This document shows positions 1 to 8,485 of a stretch of DNA of 40,053 nucleotides, piece by piece. This DNA is from Candidatus Faecaligallichristensenella faecipullorum (GTDB taxonomy: Bacteria > Bacillota > Clostridia > Christensenellales > Aristaeellaceae). Where the stretch lies: assembly GCA_018716505.1 (NCBI GenBank), contig DVJW01000101.1:1-40053 (forward strand), written 5' to 3'. Made by a program: the position numbers and the translations under genes. Positions within the stretch are counted from its first letter, which is position 1, and each line of letters begins with the position of its first letter. The notes under the pieces are model-generated. The model was not told the DNA's origin, did not search any database, and saw only the letters and a list, made by a program, of their open reading frames with translations.

Positions 1-54
1 ACCATTGTCACCCTTAAATAAGAAATAATCCCGAGGGAAAGGGGCGCGTTCGGT

Positions 55-744
55 ATGGGCAAGACCAAGATTCTGTTGGTGGACGACGATCCGAATATCA
101 GCCAGTTGATCCAGCTGTACCTGGTCAAGGAAGGGTTTGAGGTGGCCTCGGCCAGCCGGGGAGACGAGGCGGTCAAGATGTTTAAAAGCGATCCGCCCAG
201 CTTGATGCTGTTGGATGTCATGCTTCCGGGCATGGACGGATGGCAGGTATGCCGGGAGATTCGCAAGGTATCGAACATTCCGATCATCATGCTCACCGCC
301 AAGGATGAGACCTTTGACAAGGTCTTGGGTTTGGAACTGGGCGCGGACGATTACATCGTCAAGCCCTTCGAGACCAAGGAACTGGTGGCGCGCATCAAGG
401 CCGTGCTCAGGCGGTATCAACAGCCCGACGCCACCCCGGACAAGGAAATCTCCTTTCCTGGCCTGACCATCAACATCAGCCATTACACCGTTACCTATCT
501 GGGCAAGGAACTGGACATGCCGCCCAAGGAATTGGAGCTTTTGTACTTCCTGGCCAGCCATGCGGGATCGGTTTTCACTCGGGAACAGCTCTTGGAACAG
601 GTTTGGGGATATGATTATTTCGGCGACTCACGCACTGTTGACGTGCATGTCAAGCGGCTCAGGGACAAGCTGTCCGGCAGCGAACAGCTGGGCTGGAGCA
701 TCAAGACGGTTTGGAGTGTGGGGTATAAATTCGAGGTGAAATAA
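55..744 (+). CDS. OmpR/PhoB-family response regulator
   Basis: A 229-residue transcription regulator of the OmpR/PhoB class. The receiver domain (about residues 4-117) shows the acidic pocket in LLVDDDP, the phospho-acceptor Asp54 in LLDVMLPGMDG, the conserved Thr in MLTAKD and the Lys in IVKPFE. A winged-helix DNA-binding domain follows (about 128-228), with the usual SRTVDVHVKRLRDKL recognition helix and the C-terminal VWSVGYKF hairpin. The ATG at 55 lies behind a purine-rich GAGGGAAAGGGG. The histidine kinase starts 4 bases after its stop, so the two are almost certainly cognate and co-translated. Regulon unknown; the HtrA gene downstream is the obvious candidate target. Confidence 0.95.
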   Translation: MGKTKILLVDDDPNISQLIQLYLVKEGFEVASASRGDEAVKMFKSDPPSLMLLDVMLPGMDGWQVCREIRKVSNIPIIMLTAKDETFDKVLGLELGADDYIVKPFETKELVARIKAVLRRYQQPDATPDKEISFPGLTINISHYTVTYLGKELDMPPKELELLYFLASHAGSVFTREQLLEQVWGYDYFGDSRTVDVHVKRLRDKLSGSEQLGWSIKTVWSVGYKFEVK

Positions 745-748
745 GCGC

Positions 749-2188
749 TTGAAAAGCAAGACATTCTGGCGGACGTTTTGCGCGTTCGCGGCCACGCTTC
801 TGTTTACTGTGGTCTTAATCGCGGTTTTGATGGTGACCATGGTTCGCAGCGAGCGCATGCGCGCGCTGGAGGAGGAGGTCCGAACCCAGGCGTACAGCGT
901 GAGCCAGCTGCTGGAGCAGCGGGACGTCAATCTGCTTTTTCGGACGGACAACGGCATCAACGCCACCATCGAATGGAAAATGAAGGAGATCCTGGAAAAC
1001 TATGGCGCGGATATCTGGATCGTCAACAGCAATGGATATGTCATCGCCAGGGGATCCAGCGATCAAAGCACCATCCAGGAGCGGTTGGACGATCCCGAGG
1101 TCATGCAGCAGATATACAGGGTGCTTTCCGGGGAGGAGATCCGGGTTCAGGGGTTGTTCAGCGAGCTGGGCGATCATATCATCACCATCGGGGTGCCCTG
1201 GCGGCTGGCCAATCAGGTCATGGGGGCCGTGCTTTTGCATATCAGCGTGGACTCGCTGGAGGTGGATTATTCGGATATCGTGACCAAGGTATCCATCGCC
1301 GGGGTGTTGGCGCTCTTGGTGGGCACGGTCATGGCCTATTGGATTACCCGCAAGCAGCTCTTGCCCATCAAAGAGATCAGTTCAGCGGTCTCCGACTTTG
1401 CCTCGGGCAATCTGGAGCGCCGGGTGGAGATCAAGGGCAACGACGAAATGGCTCAATTGGCCGCGTCCTTTAACCAAATGGCCCAGGATCTGGCCAATTT
1501 GGAGGAATCCCGAAAGAGCTTTGTGGCCAGCGTTTCCCACGAACTGAGGTCGCCTTTGACCTGCATACAGGGCTATATTCAGGGCATGCAGGATGGAACC
1601 ATCCCCCCCGAGGAACAGGGGAAATATATGGATGTGGTGCTCTCGGAGACCAAGCGGCTGACCAAACTGGTGGCCGAGCTGTTGGATTTGTCCCGGTTTG
1701 AGTCCGGAAAATTCCCGCTGAACCGCAAGGCCTTTGATGTCAATGAGCTGATCGCCTGCGCGCTTATAAAGTATGAAAAGCAGATTGAGGATAAGGGGAT
1801 TTCGGTGGAGGTGGCGTTCCGGGATAATCAGTGCATGGTATATGCGGATTCCGACCGGATCAACCAGGTGGTCACCAACCTCATCGACAACGCGGTGAAA
1901 TTTTTATCCCAGGGCGGCCAGCTGAACATCAAAACCCATTCGGTGGATGATCTTTGCTACGTTACCATACAGGATACCGGAATCGGGATCGCGCCCGACG
2001 ACTTGCCTTTTATTTTTGACCGGTTTTACAAGGCGGACAAGGCGCACACATCGGGTAAAGGAACCGGGCTCGGGCTGTCCATCGTAAAGAAGATATTGGA
2101 ACAGCACGGCCAGACCATACAGGTTACCAGCACTCTGGGCAAGGGAACTTCCTTTGTGTTTACCTTGCCCTTGGCGGACAAAAATTGA
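749..2188 (+). CDS. Membrane sensor histidine kinase (HAMP, HisKA, HATPase)
   Basis: A 479-residue sensor kinase. A TTG start at 749, preceded by GAGGTGAA at 733-740, fits the spacing and gives a protein opening with a membrane segment (about 9-30). An extracellular domain of about 145 residues follows, then a second membrane segment (about 178-198) and a HAMP linker. The H-box is SVSHELRSP with phospho-accepting His264. The ATPase domain has the N-box NLIDNAVKF, the G1 box DTGIGI, an F-box FDRFYKAD and the G2 box GKGTGLGLS. All catalytic boxes look intact. It is coupled to the upstream response regulator and lies 36 bases before the HtrA start. The signal sensed is not evident from the sequence. 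Confidence 0.94.
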   Translation: MKSKTFWRTFCAFAATLLFTVVLIAVLMVTMVRSERMRALEEEVRTQAYSVSQLLEQRDVNLLFRTDNGINATIEWKMKEILENYGADIWIVNSNGYVIARGSSDQSTIQERLDDPEVMQQIYRVLSGEEIRVQGLFSELGDHIITIGVPWRLANQVMGAVLLHISVDSLEVDYSDIVTKVSIAGVLALLVGTVMAYWITRKQLLPIKEISSAVSDFASGNLERRVEIKGNDEMAQLAASFNQMAQDLANLEESRKSFVASVSHELRSPLTCIQGYIQGMQDGTIPPEEQGKYMDVVLSETKRLTKLVAELLDLSRFESGKFPLNRKAFDVNELIACALIKYEKQIEDKGISVEVAFRDNQCMVYADSDRINQVVTNLIDNAVKFLSQGGQLNIKTHSVDDLCYVTIQDTGIGIAPDDLPFIFDRFYKADKAHTSGKGTGLGLSIVKKILEQHGQTIQVTSTLGKGTSFVFTLPLADKN

Positions 2189-2224
2189 CGCCTTTGGGCG
2201 TTGGGCATGAAAGGGGAAGGCGCG

Positions 2225-3349
2225 ATGGCCGGAATAAAGGGCGGCATAGCCCTGATAATCTCAGGTGGATTGATGCTGGGCGCGCTTGCGGGCGCGCCGG
2301 CATGGGCGGAACAGGCCGGGCCCAAGGTGGGCATTGAGGCGATTGACAGCAAAGACAGCCCGGTGGTGGAGATTGCCCGCAGGTCGAGGCCCGCGGTGGT
2401 TCAGGTGATCAATGTCTTCGAAACCTGGGACCCGGCCTCGCGCCAGCTGATTACCCGGGATCAGGTCTTTGGCTCCGGCGTATATATCGACGGGCGGGGC
2501 TATGTGGTGACCAACTATCATGTGGTGGAAAACGCCTCGCAAATTGACGTGTGTTTGGAGGATGGAAGCCGGTTTCCGGTAAAACTGGCCGGAGCGGACA
2601 GCGAAACGGATCTGGCGCTCTTGCAACTGGACGCCCCGCTGGACTGCGACCCTGTGCCCATGGGCGACAGCAGCGCGCTTCAGGTGGGCGAACTGGCCGT
2701 GGCCATCGGCAACCCGGCGGCCGCCTCGCATACGCTGAACGGAACGGTTACCGTGGGCATCATCAGCGCGGCCGGTCCCCAGGAGGTAAACGTCGGCAAT
2801 TTCAGGCGGAGGGTGGATGTGGTTCAAACCGATGCGGCCCTCAACTATGGCAGCAGCGGGGGCGCGCTCTTGAACGCCCAGGGCGAGCTGGTGGGCATTC
2901 CCACCCTGGAGATGACCGGGAATTATGTGGGCTTTAGCGATGAGTTATCGGGCTTTGCCATCCCTGTGGATATCGTAAAGCCCGTTGTGGCCCAGCTCAT
3001 CGAACACGGCAAGGTGCTCCGGCCGCGCATGGGCGTGACCATCATCGGCGACTTTAACGGCCCCGACGAACCCGTGGGCGGTTATCCGCCCGCAGGGCCT
3101 CAGGTCGGGGCGGTGGAGCCGGACAGCCCGGCCCATCAGGCGGGCGTACAGGCCTATGACATCATTACCCATGTGGACGGGGTAAGAGTTAAGACCTACA
3201 GCGCCATGTCCAATGAACTCAATAAAAAACAGGCCGGAGAGGCGGTCTCCCTTTCGCTGTATCGTGCCTTTGATCCGCTCAGTGGAAACCGGTTGGCCAA
3301 GGGGCAGGCCCTGGAAGTTTCGTTGGAGCTTAAAATACTGGATGAATAG
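2225..3349 (+). CDS. HtrA/DegP-type secreted or membrane-anchored serine protease with PDZ domain
   Basis: A trypsin-like quality-control protease of 374 residues. An N-terminal hydrophobic segment ending at APAWAEQ looks like a signal peptide or anchor. The catalytic triad is readable as His99 (TNYHVVENA), Asp129 (SETDLALLQ) and Ser211 (YGSSGGALL); the usual GNSGGP is GSSGGA here. A C-terminal PDZ domain (about 275-370) contains VGAVEPDSPAHQAGVQAYDIITHVDG. An in-frame TTG at 2201 exists, but AAGGGGAAGG at 2211-2220 points to the ATG at 2225. It follows the sensor kinase closely with no terminator between them, so the three genes are probably one operon, as in the CssRS-type secretion-stress circuit of Bacillus (comparison is inference). 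Confidence 0.92.
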   Translation: MAGIKGGIALIISGGLMLGALAGAPAWAEQAGPKVGIEAIDSKDSPVVEIARRSRPAVVQVINVFETWDPASRQLITRDQVFGSGVYIDGRGYVVTNYHVVENASQIDVCLEDGSRFPVKLAGADSETDLALLQLDAPLDCDPVPMGDSSALQVGELAVAIGNPAAASHTLNGTVTVGIISAAGPQEVNVGNFRRRVDVVQTDAALNYGSSGGALLNAQGELVGIPTLEMTGNYVGFSDELSGFAIPVDIVKPVVAQLIEHGKVLRPRMGVTIIGDFNGPDEPVGGYPPAGPQVGAVEPDSPAHQAGVQAYDIITHVDGVRVKTYSAMSNELNKKQAGEAVSLSLYRAFDPLSGNRLAKGQALEVSLELKILDE

Positions 3350-3363
3350 GCTGAATTTCTCGG

Positions 3364-3410
3364 AAAAACGCGCCATGACCGGCGGATATCTCCGGCCATG
3401 GCGCGTTTTT
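3364..3410 (+). terminator. Intrinsic terminator after the HtrA gene
   Basis: A perfect 14-base inverted repeat, AAAAACGCGCCATG (3364-3377) and CATGGCGCGTTTTT (3397-3410), is extended inside by a CCGG/CCGG pairing and ends in a T run. It closes the two-component/HtrA operon. Confidence 0.9.
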
Positions 3411-3424
3411 CCGCCGCATCCGGT

Positions 3425-3453
3425 TTGACGGCCAATTTATCCTGATATATAAT
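3425..3453 (+). promoter_or_regulatory. Sigma-A type promoter for the HlyC/CorC gene
   Basis: TTGACG at 3425-3430 and a perfect TATAAT at 3448-3453 are separated by 17 bases. It lies just after the preceding terminator and 45 bases before the ATG at 3499. Confidence 0.85.
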
Positions 3454-3498
3454 AAAAGACATAATCTAATTTCCCTTTGAGGAGTGTGGTAGTCCTTT

Positions 3499-4773
3499 AT
3501 GGACGGTAGCAGTTTATGGATCATCTGTGTTCTGTTTGTTCTGGTCGCCCTTTCCGCTTATTTCTCTTCCACAGAAACCGCCTTTTCCTCTTTAAACCGG
3601 GTGAGGATCAAGAGCATGGCCAATTCGAATGATAAACGCATCGAGTTGGTGGGCCGTTTGGCGGATAATTATGACGAGTTGCTTTCCACTATTTTGATCG
3701 GGAACAATATTGTGAATATCTGTGCGGCTTCTCTGGCCACGGTGCTGTTTACGCGGCTCATGGGAGAGGGCGGCGTAAGCGTGTCCACGGTGGTGATGAC
3801 CATCATTGTGTTGATCTTCGGCGAGATCACCCCCAAGGCCCTGGCCAAGGAATCGCCGGAAAAGGTGGCCTTGGCCGTGGCGCCCTCCATTTCGGCTGTG
3901 GTGCGGCTGCTTTCGCCGCTGAATTTTTTGTTCAAAAAGTGGAAGACGTGGATCAGCCGTTTTTTGGGAAAACACACCGAATCCGCCATAACCGAGGAGG
4001 AACTTTTGACCATTGTGGATGAGGCCCAAAGCGACGGCGGGCTGGACGCCAGCGAGGGACAGCTCATTCGTTCGGCCATCGAATTTAACGACCTGGAGGT
4101 TTCGGATATCCTGACGCCCCGGGTGGATATGGTGGCGGTGGACAGGGAATCCAGCTGGGATGAAGTGGATGCGGTTTTCCGGGGATGCAGTTTTTCCCGC
4201 CTTCCGGTGTATGAAGAAACGGTGGACCACATCGTGGGCATTATCCATGAGCGGGATTTTTACACCACGGGCCGGAATACGCCTATGGATCAGCTCATCA
4301 AGCCGGTGTTAAACGTGATGGAAAGCGCTAAAATATCCAGCGTGCTCAAACTGCTTCAAACTTCCAGCAACCATATTGCCATTGTGCTGGACGAATACGG
4401 CGGGACCGTGGGATTGGTATCCATGGAGGATATACTGGAGGAACTGGTGGGCGAGATATGGGACGAAAACGATCAGGTGGTGGAGGAATTCCATAAGCTG
4501 GAAAGCGGCGGATACCTGATCGACTGCGGGGCAAATCTGGAAAAAATGTTCAGGCTTTTGCATATAAAGGCGGAATCCGATGCCTCCACGGTCAGCGGAT
4601 GGGTTATTGATGAATTGGGGAAAATACCCCGGGAGGGGGACTGTTTTCGGTTCGAGAATCTTTCCATTACCGTGACCCGCATGGATGCCCGGCGCGTTCA
4701 GCAGATTAAGGTAGAGCCGGCGCCGGCGCCTCAAGGACTTGTCGAAGAACAGGATGAAAAAATAAGCGTGTAG
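3499..4773 (+). CDS. HlyC/CorC (CNNM) family membrane protein with CBS pair
   Basis: A 424-residue protein with the architecture of the CorC/CNNM family linked to Mg2+ or Co2+ homeostasis. The N-terminal DUF21 membrane domain (about 1-185) has four hydrophobic segments and the family segment STETAFSSLNRVRIK. A CBS pair follows (about 200-330), including ILTPRVDMVAVD, FSRLPVYEETVDHIVGIIHE and HIAIVLDEYGGTVGLVSMED. A C-terminal CorC_HlyC domain (about 345-410) contains VSGWVIDELGKIPREGD. Despite the historical name it is not a cytolysin. The ATG at 3499 sits 14 bases after GAGGAG; a GTG nearer to it is stopped at once by TAG. It has its own promoter, and a hairpin follows its stop. Confidence 0.93.
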   Translation: MDGSSLWIICVLFVLVALSAYFSSTETAFSSLNRVRIKSMANSNDKRIELVGRLADNYDELLSTILIGNNIVNICAASLATVLFTRLMGEGGVSVSTVVMTIIVLIFGEITPKALAKESPEKVALAVAPSISAVVRLLSPLNFLFKKWKTWISRFLGKHTESAITEEELLTIVDEAQSDGGLDASEGQLIRSAIEFNDLEVSDILTPRVDMVAVDRESSWDEVDAVFRGCSFSRLPVYEETVDHIVGIIHERDFYTTGRNTPMDQLIKPVLNVMESAKISSVLKLLQTSSNHIAIVLDEYGGTVGLVSMEDILEELVGEIWDENDQVVEEFHKLESGGYLIDCGANLEKMFRLLHIKAESDASTVSGWVIDELGKIPREGDCFRFENLSITVTRMDARRVQQIKVEPAPAPQGLVEEQDEKISV

Positions 4774-4793
4774 GAAGTTATCGTTGGATCCGG

Positions 4794-4837
4794 CAGGCGC
4801 AAGGGGATGCAACAGCCCCTTGTGCCTGAGTTTGTCT
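4794..4837 (+). terminator. Probable terminator or strong hairpin after the HlyC/CorC gene
   Basis: CAGGCGCAAGGGG (4794-4806) pairs with CCCCTTGTGCCTG (4816-4828) over 13 positions, one of them a G-U pair. The following tract, AGTTTGTCT, is only moderately T-rich, so termination may be partial and the next gene may be reached by readthrough. Confidence 0.5.
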
Positions 4838-4867
4838 CGAGCGAAATGATAAAGGAGGCGGGGCGGG

Positions 4868-5377
4868 ATGTTGGAGCGCATTCGCAAGCCACAAAAACGG
4901 ATTCCATTAAACAGGGCGGTCATCTATTCGATGGGCATAATGGCCTGCGGATTGATTACCGGCGTGGGTGTAAAGCTAATGGACATTTATACCGTGCATC
5001 TTGGAAATATTTTTTCACAGATGTCCGTTTGGATCTTTCTCTGTTCCGCCCTGGCTGTTTACAGCAGCACCCCCAGGCGGGCGGCGGTCAATGTGTTTTT
5101 GTTTTGTGCCGGTATGCTGCTTACCTACTATCTGACGGCCGAGGGCATGCACAGCCCATATTCCATGACGTTTGTCTATGGTTGGTCGGTCTTCAGCCTG
5201 TTTAGTCCGGTACTGGCTTTTTTTACATGGTATGCCAAAGGAAAAGGCACGGTTTCCAGATTGCTGACGGCCGGCATCGTTGTTGTTTTGCTGGTCCTGG
5301 CCGTATTGCTGTTTGACAGGATCAGGATTTCTGACCTGGTTTTTGCCGTGCTGACAGCGGTAATCCTGATAAAATAG
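4868..5377 (+). CDS. Small integral membrane protein of unknown function
   Basis: A 169-residue protein I do not recognise. The first 16 residues are basic (LERIRKPQKRIPLNR), followed by about five hydrophobic segments (near 18-38, 48-66, 72-90, 100-118 and 130-168). It has no charged catalytic motif, lipobox or soluble domain. The start is well supported: AAAGGAGGCGGGGCGGG lies directly before the ATG at 4868. It stands alone between a hairpin and the MarR-FtsH operon, with no promoter I can assign. The composition suggests a permease-like or scaffold-like membrane protein, but I infer no function. Confidence 0.8.
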   Translation: MLERIRKPQKRIPLNRAVIYSMGIMACGLITGVGVKLMDIYTVHLGNIFSQMSVWIFLCSALAVYSSTPRRAAVNVFLFCAGMLLTYYLTAEGMHSPYSMTFVYGWSVFSLFSPVLAFFTWYAKGKGTVSRLLTAGIVVVLLVLAVLLFDRIRISDLVFAVLTAVILIK

Positions 5378-5480
5378 GGCATAATAGAATTGAATCCCAG
5401 GGCAAAGCAGAGAAGACAATAAAAAAATTGGCGTTCAAAGGGAATTTATGGAACGAGCTTTTTAATTTTCGCGTCAATAA

Positions 5481-5513
5481 ATTGTGACGCAGATAGAATT
5501 GAAATGTCACAAT
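5481..5513. promoter_or_regulatory. Inverted repeat upstream of the MarR promoter, candidate operator
   Basis: ATTGTGAC (5481-5488) and GTCACAAT (5506-5513) are perfect 8-base inverted copies separated by 17 bases. A second dyad overlaps the left arm: GCGTCA (5471-5476) and TGACGC (5485-5490). The pair lies 18 bases upstream of the predicted -35 box of the MarR promoter, in otherwise AT-rich noncoding DNA, so it may bind the MarR protein or another regulator. Confidence 0.5.
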
Positions 5514-5531
5514 CAAATCACAGGTTAACTG

Positions 5532-5561
5532 TTGAATGCTAGAAATATCCTATGATACAAT
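5532..5561 (+). promoter_or_regulatory. Promoter for the MarR-FtsH operon
   Basis: TTGAAT (5532-5537) is followed after 18 bases by TACAAT (5556-5561), with an extended -10 TGA just before it. A promoter here argues against the upstream in-frame ATG at 5536 and for the start at 5617. Confidence 0.7.
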
Positions 5562-5616
5562 AGGAGCAACGGTGAGGGCATACAACATGGCCTGGAAAAG
5601 GCAGGAGGAAGAAAAC

Positions 5617-6066
5617 ATGGAAATCAAAAACGAACGCTTTGAAGAGCAGTTGATGTTCATCCTGAAGAATATCAATGCGCAGATGCGGGACATCCTGGGA
5701 AAGCTGTATGCTCCATACGGACTTACATCCGTTCAGGTTATGGTACTTATGGAGCTCAAGCGGAGCAAGGGTAGCCGGATGACCATGAGTGATCTGAGCC
5801 GACAGCTGGATATGGGCATGAGCAATCTCTCACCGATGTGCAAACGCCTGGAAAAGGCTGGATTGATTGAACGGGTGCGCGATACCGAGGATCAGCGGGT
5901 GGTTCATGTTTGCCATACCCAAAAGGCCGATGAGGTCATGGAAAAGGTCAGCGAACAGGTCGCCTTGCGCTATCAGCCGCTCACCGAACGTCTCACCGAA
6001 GAGGATCGCACGTCCGTTATGGAAGGATTAGAGAAGCTGGAGGCCCTGCTGAACGAAATGCGATAA
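5617..6066 (+). CDS. MarR-family transcriptional regulator
   Basis: A 149-residue winged-helix regulator. The MarR fold is visible as an N-terminal dimerisation helix (MFILKNINAQMRDILGKLY), a helix-turn-helix (LTSVQVMVLMELKRSKGSRMTMSDLSRQLDMGMSNLSPMCKRLEKAGLIE, about 45-95), the wing with RDTEDQRVVHV, and a C-terminal dimer helix. The start was set at 5617 because AGGAGG lies 8 bases upstream and the promoter sits inside the longer in-frame reading from 5536. It is followed after 35 bases by the FtsH gene, so the two are probably co-transcribed. Its ligand is not predictable. Autoregulation through the inverted repeat at 5481-5513 is plausible. Confidence 0.92.
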   Translation: MEIKNERFEEQLMFILKNINAQMRDILGKLYAPYGLTSVQVMVLMELKRSKGSRMTMSDLSRQLDMGMSNLSPMCKRLEKAGLIERVRDTEDQRVVHVCHTQKADEVMEKVSEQVALRYQPLTERLTEEDRTSVMEGLEKLEALLNEMR

Positions 6067-6101
6067 TGGGCCGGCCTGCAGAGAGCTAGGAGGATCGCTC
6101 A

Positions 6102-7928
6102 ATGAAAGACGGACAAGTGCCCAAAAAACCTATTATTTTTTATTACTTAATTGCCCTCGTGGTGATTATGTTGTTAAATGCGCTGGTGTTTCCGCAATTT
6201 ACCAACATGTACACCCGGGAAGTCGATTACGGCACCTTTGTGGAGATGCTGAACAACAAACAAGTCGCCCAGGTTGAGGTTCAGAAGGAAGAAGGCCAAA
6301 TTCTGTTCACCGCTAAGGGGGATCAACGCATCATCTATATTACCGGAGCCATGGATGACCCGGATTTGGTCAGCAGATTGGAAGAAGCCGGGGTGGAGGC
6401 CTACGGCCAGACGGTGCCCCAACAGAGTTCGCCGATTTTGACTTTCTTGTTGACCTGGATCCTGCCCTTTGGCATTACCATCCTGTTGGGCCAGCTGTTG
6501 ATCCGGTCGATGCAAAAGCGCATGGGTGGTCCCAACGCCATGTCCTTCGGCAAGAGCAATGCCAAGGTGTATGTGGCGGCGGAAACCGGAAAAACCTTTA
6601 AGGATGTGGCCGGACAGGAAGAGGCCAAGGGCGCCCTGCAGGAAATTGTGGATTTCCTGCACAACCCGGCAAAATACAACGCCATTGGCGCCCAGATGCC
6701 TAAGGGCGCGCTGCTGGTGGGCCCTCCGGGTACCGGTAAAACCCTTCTGGCCAAGGCGGTGGCCGGCGAGGCCGGGGTGCCGTTCTTCTCCATTTCGGGT
6801 TCGGAATTTGTGGAAATGTTTGTGGGCATGGGCGCGGCGCGGGTGCGCGACCTGTTTAAACAGGCCCAGGAAAAAGCGCCCTGTATCGTGTTCATTGACG
6901 AAATTGATACCATCGGCAAGCGCCGGGACACTCCGGGCGGAATGGGCGGCAATGACGAGCGCGAACAGACGCTGAATCAGCTGCTCACCGAAATGGACGG
7001 CTTTGATGGCAGCAAGGGCGTGGTGATTTTGGCCGCCACCAACCGGCCGGAGACGCTGGACAAGGCGCTGCTCAGGCCGGGCCGGTTTGACAGGAGGATT
7101 CCGGTGGAATTGCCTGATTTGGCTGGACGCGAAGCCATTTTAAAGATCTATTTGGATAAGGTCAAGACGGATGGCCCCATCAACACCCAGTTGATTGCTT
7201 TATCGACGGCGGGCGCTTCGGGCGCGGATTTGGCCAATATCGTCAATGAAGCCGCGCTGTTGGCTGTAAAGAACGGCCGGGAGACCGTGCGCCAAAGCGA
7301 TTTTGAGGAGGCCGTGGAAACGGTGATCGCCGGATATCAGCGCAAAGGCGCGGTGATTTCCGAGCGCGAGAAAAAGATCATTGCCTACCATGAGGTCGGC
7401 CATGCCCTGGTGGCCGCCAGGCAAAAGCATTCGGCTCCGGTGCGCAAGATTACCATTGTGCCGCGCACCTCGGGCGCGCTGGGTTACACCATGCAGGTGG
7501 CCGAGGAAGAGTCGGTTTTGATGAGCCGCAAGGAAGCTCTGGATAAGCTGGCCACATTGACCGGCGGCCGGGCGGCCGAAGAGCTGATCTTCGGCGTTTG
7601 CACCTCGGGCGCTTCCAACGACATAGAACAGGCCACCAAGCTGGCCCGTTCCATGGTTACCCGCCTGGGCATGAGCGAAACCTTCGACATGATGGCGCTG
7701 GAAACGCTGCAAAACCAGTATCTGGGCGGCGACGCGTCGCTGACCTGCTCGGCGGAGACCGCGGCCAAGGTGGATAATGAGGTGCTGGAGTTGATCAAAT
7801 CCGCTCATAAGAAGGCCTCGGATATCCTCAAGGCCGATGAACCCAAGCTGCATGAGCTGGCTACCTATCTGTTGGAGAAGGAGACCATAACCGGCGAGGA
7901 GTTTATGGAAATCCTGGATAAAGAATAG
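6102..7928 (+). CDS. ftsH: ATP-dependent zinc metalloprotease FtsH
   Basis: A 608-residue membrane AAA+ protease that degrades misfolded membrane and regulatory proteins. Two membrane segments (about 11-30 and 106-128) flank a small extracytoplasmic domain. The AAA module has Walker A GPPGTGKT (207-214), Walker B IVFIDEID, a pore motif in the region EFVEMFVGMGAARV, and the second region of homology with ATNRPETLDKALLRPGRFD. The peptidase domain has the zinc site HEVGH (430-434), where HEAGH is usual, and the distal Asp of ASNDIEQAT. All catalytic residues are present. TAGGAGG precedes the ATG. It follows a MarR regulator and precedes an HdeD-like protein rather than the tilS-hpt genes of many Firmicutes, so it may be a second or stress-regulated FtsH. 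Confidence 0.96.
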   Translation: MKDGQVPKKPIIFYYLIALVVIMLLNALVFPQFTNMYTREVDYGTFVEMLNNKQVAQVEVQKEEGQILFTAKGDQRIIYITGAMDDPDLVSRLEEAGVEAYGQTVPQQSSPILTFLLTWILPFGITILLGQLLIRSMQKRMGGPNAMSFGKSNAKVYVAAETGKTFKDVAGQEEAKGALQEIVDFLHNPAKYNAIGAQMPKGALLVGPPGTGKTLLAKAVAGEAGVPFFSISGSEFVEMFVGMGAARVRDLFKQAQEKAPCIVFIDEIDTIGKRRDTPGGMGGNDEREQTLNQLLTEMDGFDGSKGVVILAATNRPETLDKALLRPGRFDRRIPVELPDLAGREAILKIYLDKVKTDGPINTQLIALSTAGASGADLANIVNEAALLAVKNGRETVRQSDFEEAVETVIAGYQRKGAVISEREKKIIAYHEVGHALVAARQKHSAPVRKITIVPRTSGALGYTMQVAEEESVLMSRKEALDKLATLTGGRAAEELIFGVCTSGASNDIEQATKLARSMVTRLGMSETFDMMALETLQNQYLGGDASLTCSAETAAKVDNEVLELIKSAHKKASDILKADEPKLHELATYLLEKETITGEEFMEILDKE

Positions 7929-7941
7929 AGGTCGGATTGAC

Positions 7942-8472
7942 ATGAGGAGTTTCTGTAAGGGCCTGTGGTTGCTCTCCGGAATCTTGCTGATCGGGTTTGG
8001 TATTTATGCCTTGTTTCATCCGGGCGCCACGCTGGTTTCGCTGGTGGCCATCGCCGGATGGGGCGTCTTGATCAGCGGACTCATCAATATCATCGCCTAT
8101 CTGGGCATGGGCCGCTATGTGTTACCCGGAATCGGCGGATTGATGGAGGGCATTGTGACCAGCCTGGCGGGCGTGCTGATGGTGAGCAACCAATATCTGC
8201 TGGCCGGAATGATTCCCTATCTGATTGCGATTTGGATGATTATCAGCGGCGCCATCAGGCTTTTCAGTTCCATTTCCATGGCCAAACAGGAGGTCGTGGG
8301 TTGGGGTTGGGTGATGCTTCTGGGCATCGGAGCGATTTTGCTGGGCATTGTGATCTTCATCCGCCCCCTTTTCGCGGCCATGGCCATGGGCATCATCGTG
8401 GGCGTGCTGCTCATCGAAAATGGAATCAGCAATTTGGCGGTATGGAATGCCGCCCGGCGCATGGATTTATAA
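7942..8472 (+). CDS. HdeD/DUF308-family membrane protein
   Basis: A 176-residue protein made almost entirely of six hydrophobic segments arranged as three hairpins, with the family's repeated Gly-rich pattern (LLSGILLIGFGIYALFHPGA, IAGWGVLISGLINIIAYL, LGIGAILLGIVIFIRP). This matches the DUF308 family of E. coli HdeD, an inner-membrane protein linked to acid resistance; the molecular role is unknown. It begins 13 bases after the ftsH stop behind AGAGG, so it belongs to the MarR-FtsH operon, and a terminator follows directly. Involvement in envelope stress with FtsH is an inference from context. Confidence 0.87.
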   Translation: MRSFCKGLWLLSGILLIGFGIYALFHPGATLVSLVAIAGWGVLISGLINIIAYLGMGRYVLPGIGGLMEGIVTSLAGVLMVSNQYLLAGMIPYLIAIWMIISGAIRLFSSISMAKQEVVGWGWVMLLGIGAILLGIVIFIRPLFAAMAMGIIVGVLLIENGISNLAVWNAARRMDL

Positions 8473-8485
8473 ATGGAATCGGGAT

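Noticed and set aside
5536-5616. Upstream ATG extending the MarR protein by 27 residues
   Set aside because: The extension lies on the promoter and the added residues match no MarR N-terminus; AGGAGG supports the start at 5617.
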